A DNA stretch of 6,086 nt from Bacteroidia bacterium (GTDB lineage Bacteria > Bacteroidota > Bacteroidia > Cytophagales > Cyclobacteriaceae), in assembly GCA_012031955.1 (NCBI GenBank), contig JAAURZ010000162.1, positions 1-6,086 of the forward strand, written 5' to 3'. The notes beneath the pieces were generated by a model. It did no database searches and was not told where the DNA came from. It saw only the letters and a program-made list of their open reading frames with translations. The position numbers and the translations under genes are program-made. Below are positions 5,878-6,086 of the stretch, piece by piece (within the stretch, counting starts at the first letter, position 1; every line of letters begins with the position of its first letter).

Positions 5878-6066
5878 TCAGTTTTTCAAAATACGCTCGA
5901 GGTCGGCCGGGCTGTAGTTGATTGACTTGATGGTCTTATTGTCCGATGTTCGGTACACCAGCCATCGGTCGCCTTCTTTCTTATGATAGCACTCGGTGCC
6001 ATCCTTCTCTTTATAATAGGCCACCGTTTTTATTGCCTCTTCTTCGGAGCTGCAGGTTTTGCTCAT
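5878..6066 (-). CDS. Hypothetical small soluble protein, 62 residues
   Basis: I do not recognise this protein. The chosen start is ATG 6066, giving MSKTCSSEEEAIKTVAYYKE and so on to DLERILKN with TGA at 5880-5878. A GTG at 6081 in the same frame would add five residues, and the frame stays open to the right edge, so a longer protein cannot be excluded. AAGAGG at 6086-6081 lies about 14 bases before the ATG, rather far for a ribosome site. The sequence is charged and soluble, with a likely helix at the start, a beta-rich middle (YHKKEGDRWLVYRT) and a helical end (SPADLERIL). It has two cysteines and no membrane segment. It converges on the 48-codon gene with stop codons touching. Confidence 0.6.
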   Translation of the reverse strand: MSKTCSSEEEAIKTVAYYKEKDGTECYHKKEGDRWLVYRTSDNKTIKSINYSPADLERILKN

Positions 6067-6086
6067 ATTGGAACGCTGCACCTCTT

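Overview
The window looks like chromosomal DNA of a Bacteroidota bacterium, probably a free-living Cytophagales- or Chitinophagales-type lineage. This rests on protein families I recognise (a TerB-like plus ABCG-type fusion transporter, a Prc/Tsp tail-specific protease, a membrane zinc-ribbon protein of a Bacteroidota-like type) and on A-rich start contexts lacking strong Shine-Dalgarno sequences. The order-level placement is a guess. Nothing points to a phage, plasmid, insertion sequence or CRISPR array.

Layout: almost everything is on the minus strand. From right to left it holds a 62-codon hypothetical gene (5878-6066), a membrane zinc-ribbon protein gene (4702-5660), a prc/tsp protease gene (2561-4611), a strong intrinsic terminator (2506-2531), and a large ABC transporter gene starting at 2419 and running off the left edge. 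The one plus-strand gene I can support is a 48-codon small gene at 5731-5877. It is divergent from the zinc-ribbon gene, and its stop codon directly abuts the stop of the convergent hypothetical gene.

The most striking feature is reading-frame damage in two neighbouring genes. The protease gene carries three separate frame lesions: one missing base in a C run just after the signal peptide, one extra base creating a TAA, and two extra bases just before the conserved DLRNNGGG motif. Correcting them gives a continuous protein of 682 residues with every Prc domain and the Ser-Asp-Lys catalytic triad. The zinc-ribbon gene is broken once, inside its second membrane helix; adding one base restores 319 residues. 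By contrast the transporter frame is clean for about 806 codons. The flanking protein sequence on both sides of each lesion remains conserved, so the damage is either very recent or an artefact of sequencing and assembly. I favour the artefact, but the sequence alone cannot decide.

Functionally, the genes suggest cell-envelope housekeeping: periplasmic proteolysis (Prc), an inner-membrane exporter of unknown substrate with cytoplasmic sensory-looking domains, and a membrane-anchored zinc-ribbon protein. They are not an obvious single pathway, and the terminator after prc argues that the transporter is transcribed separately. I did not find convincing evidence of a novel defence or mobile system here.
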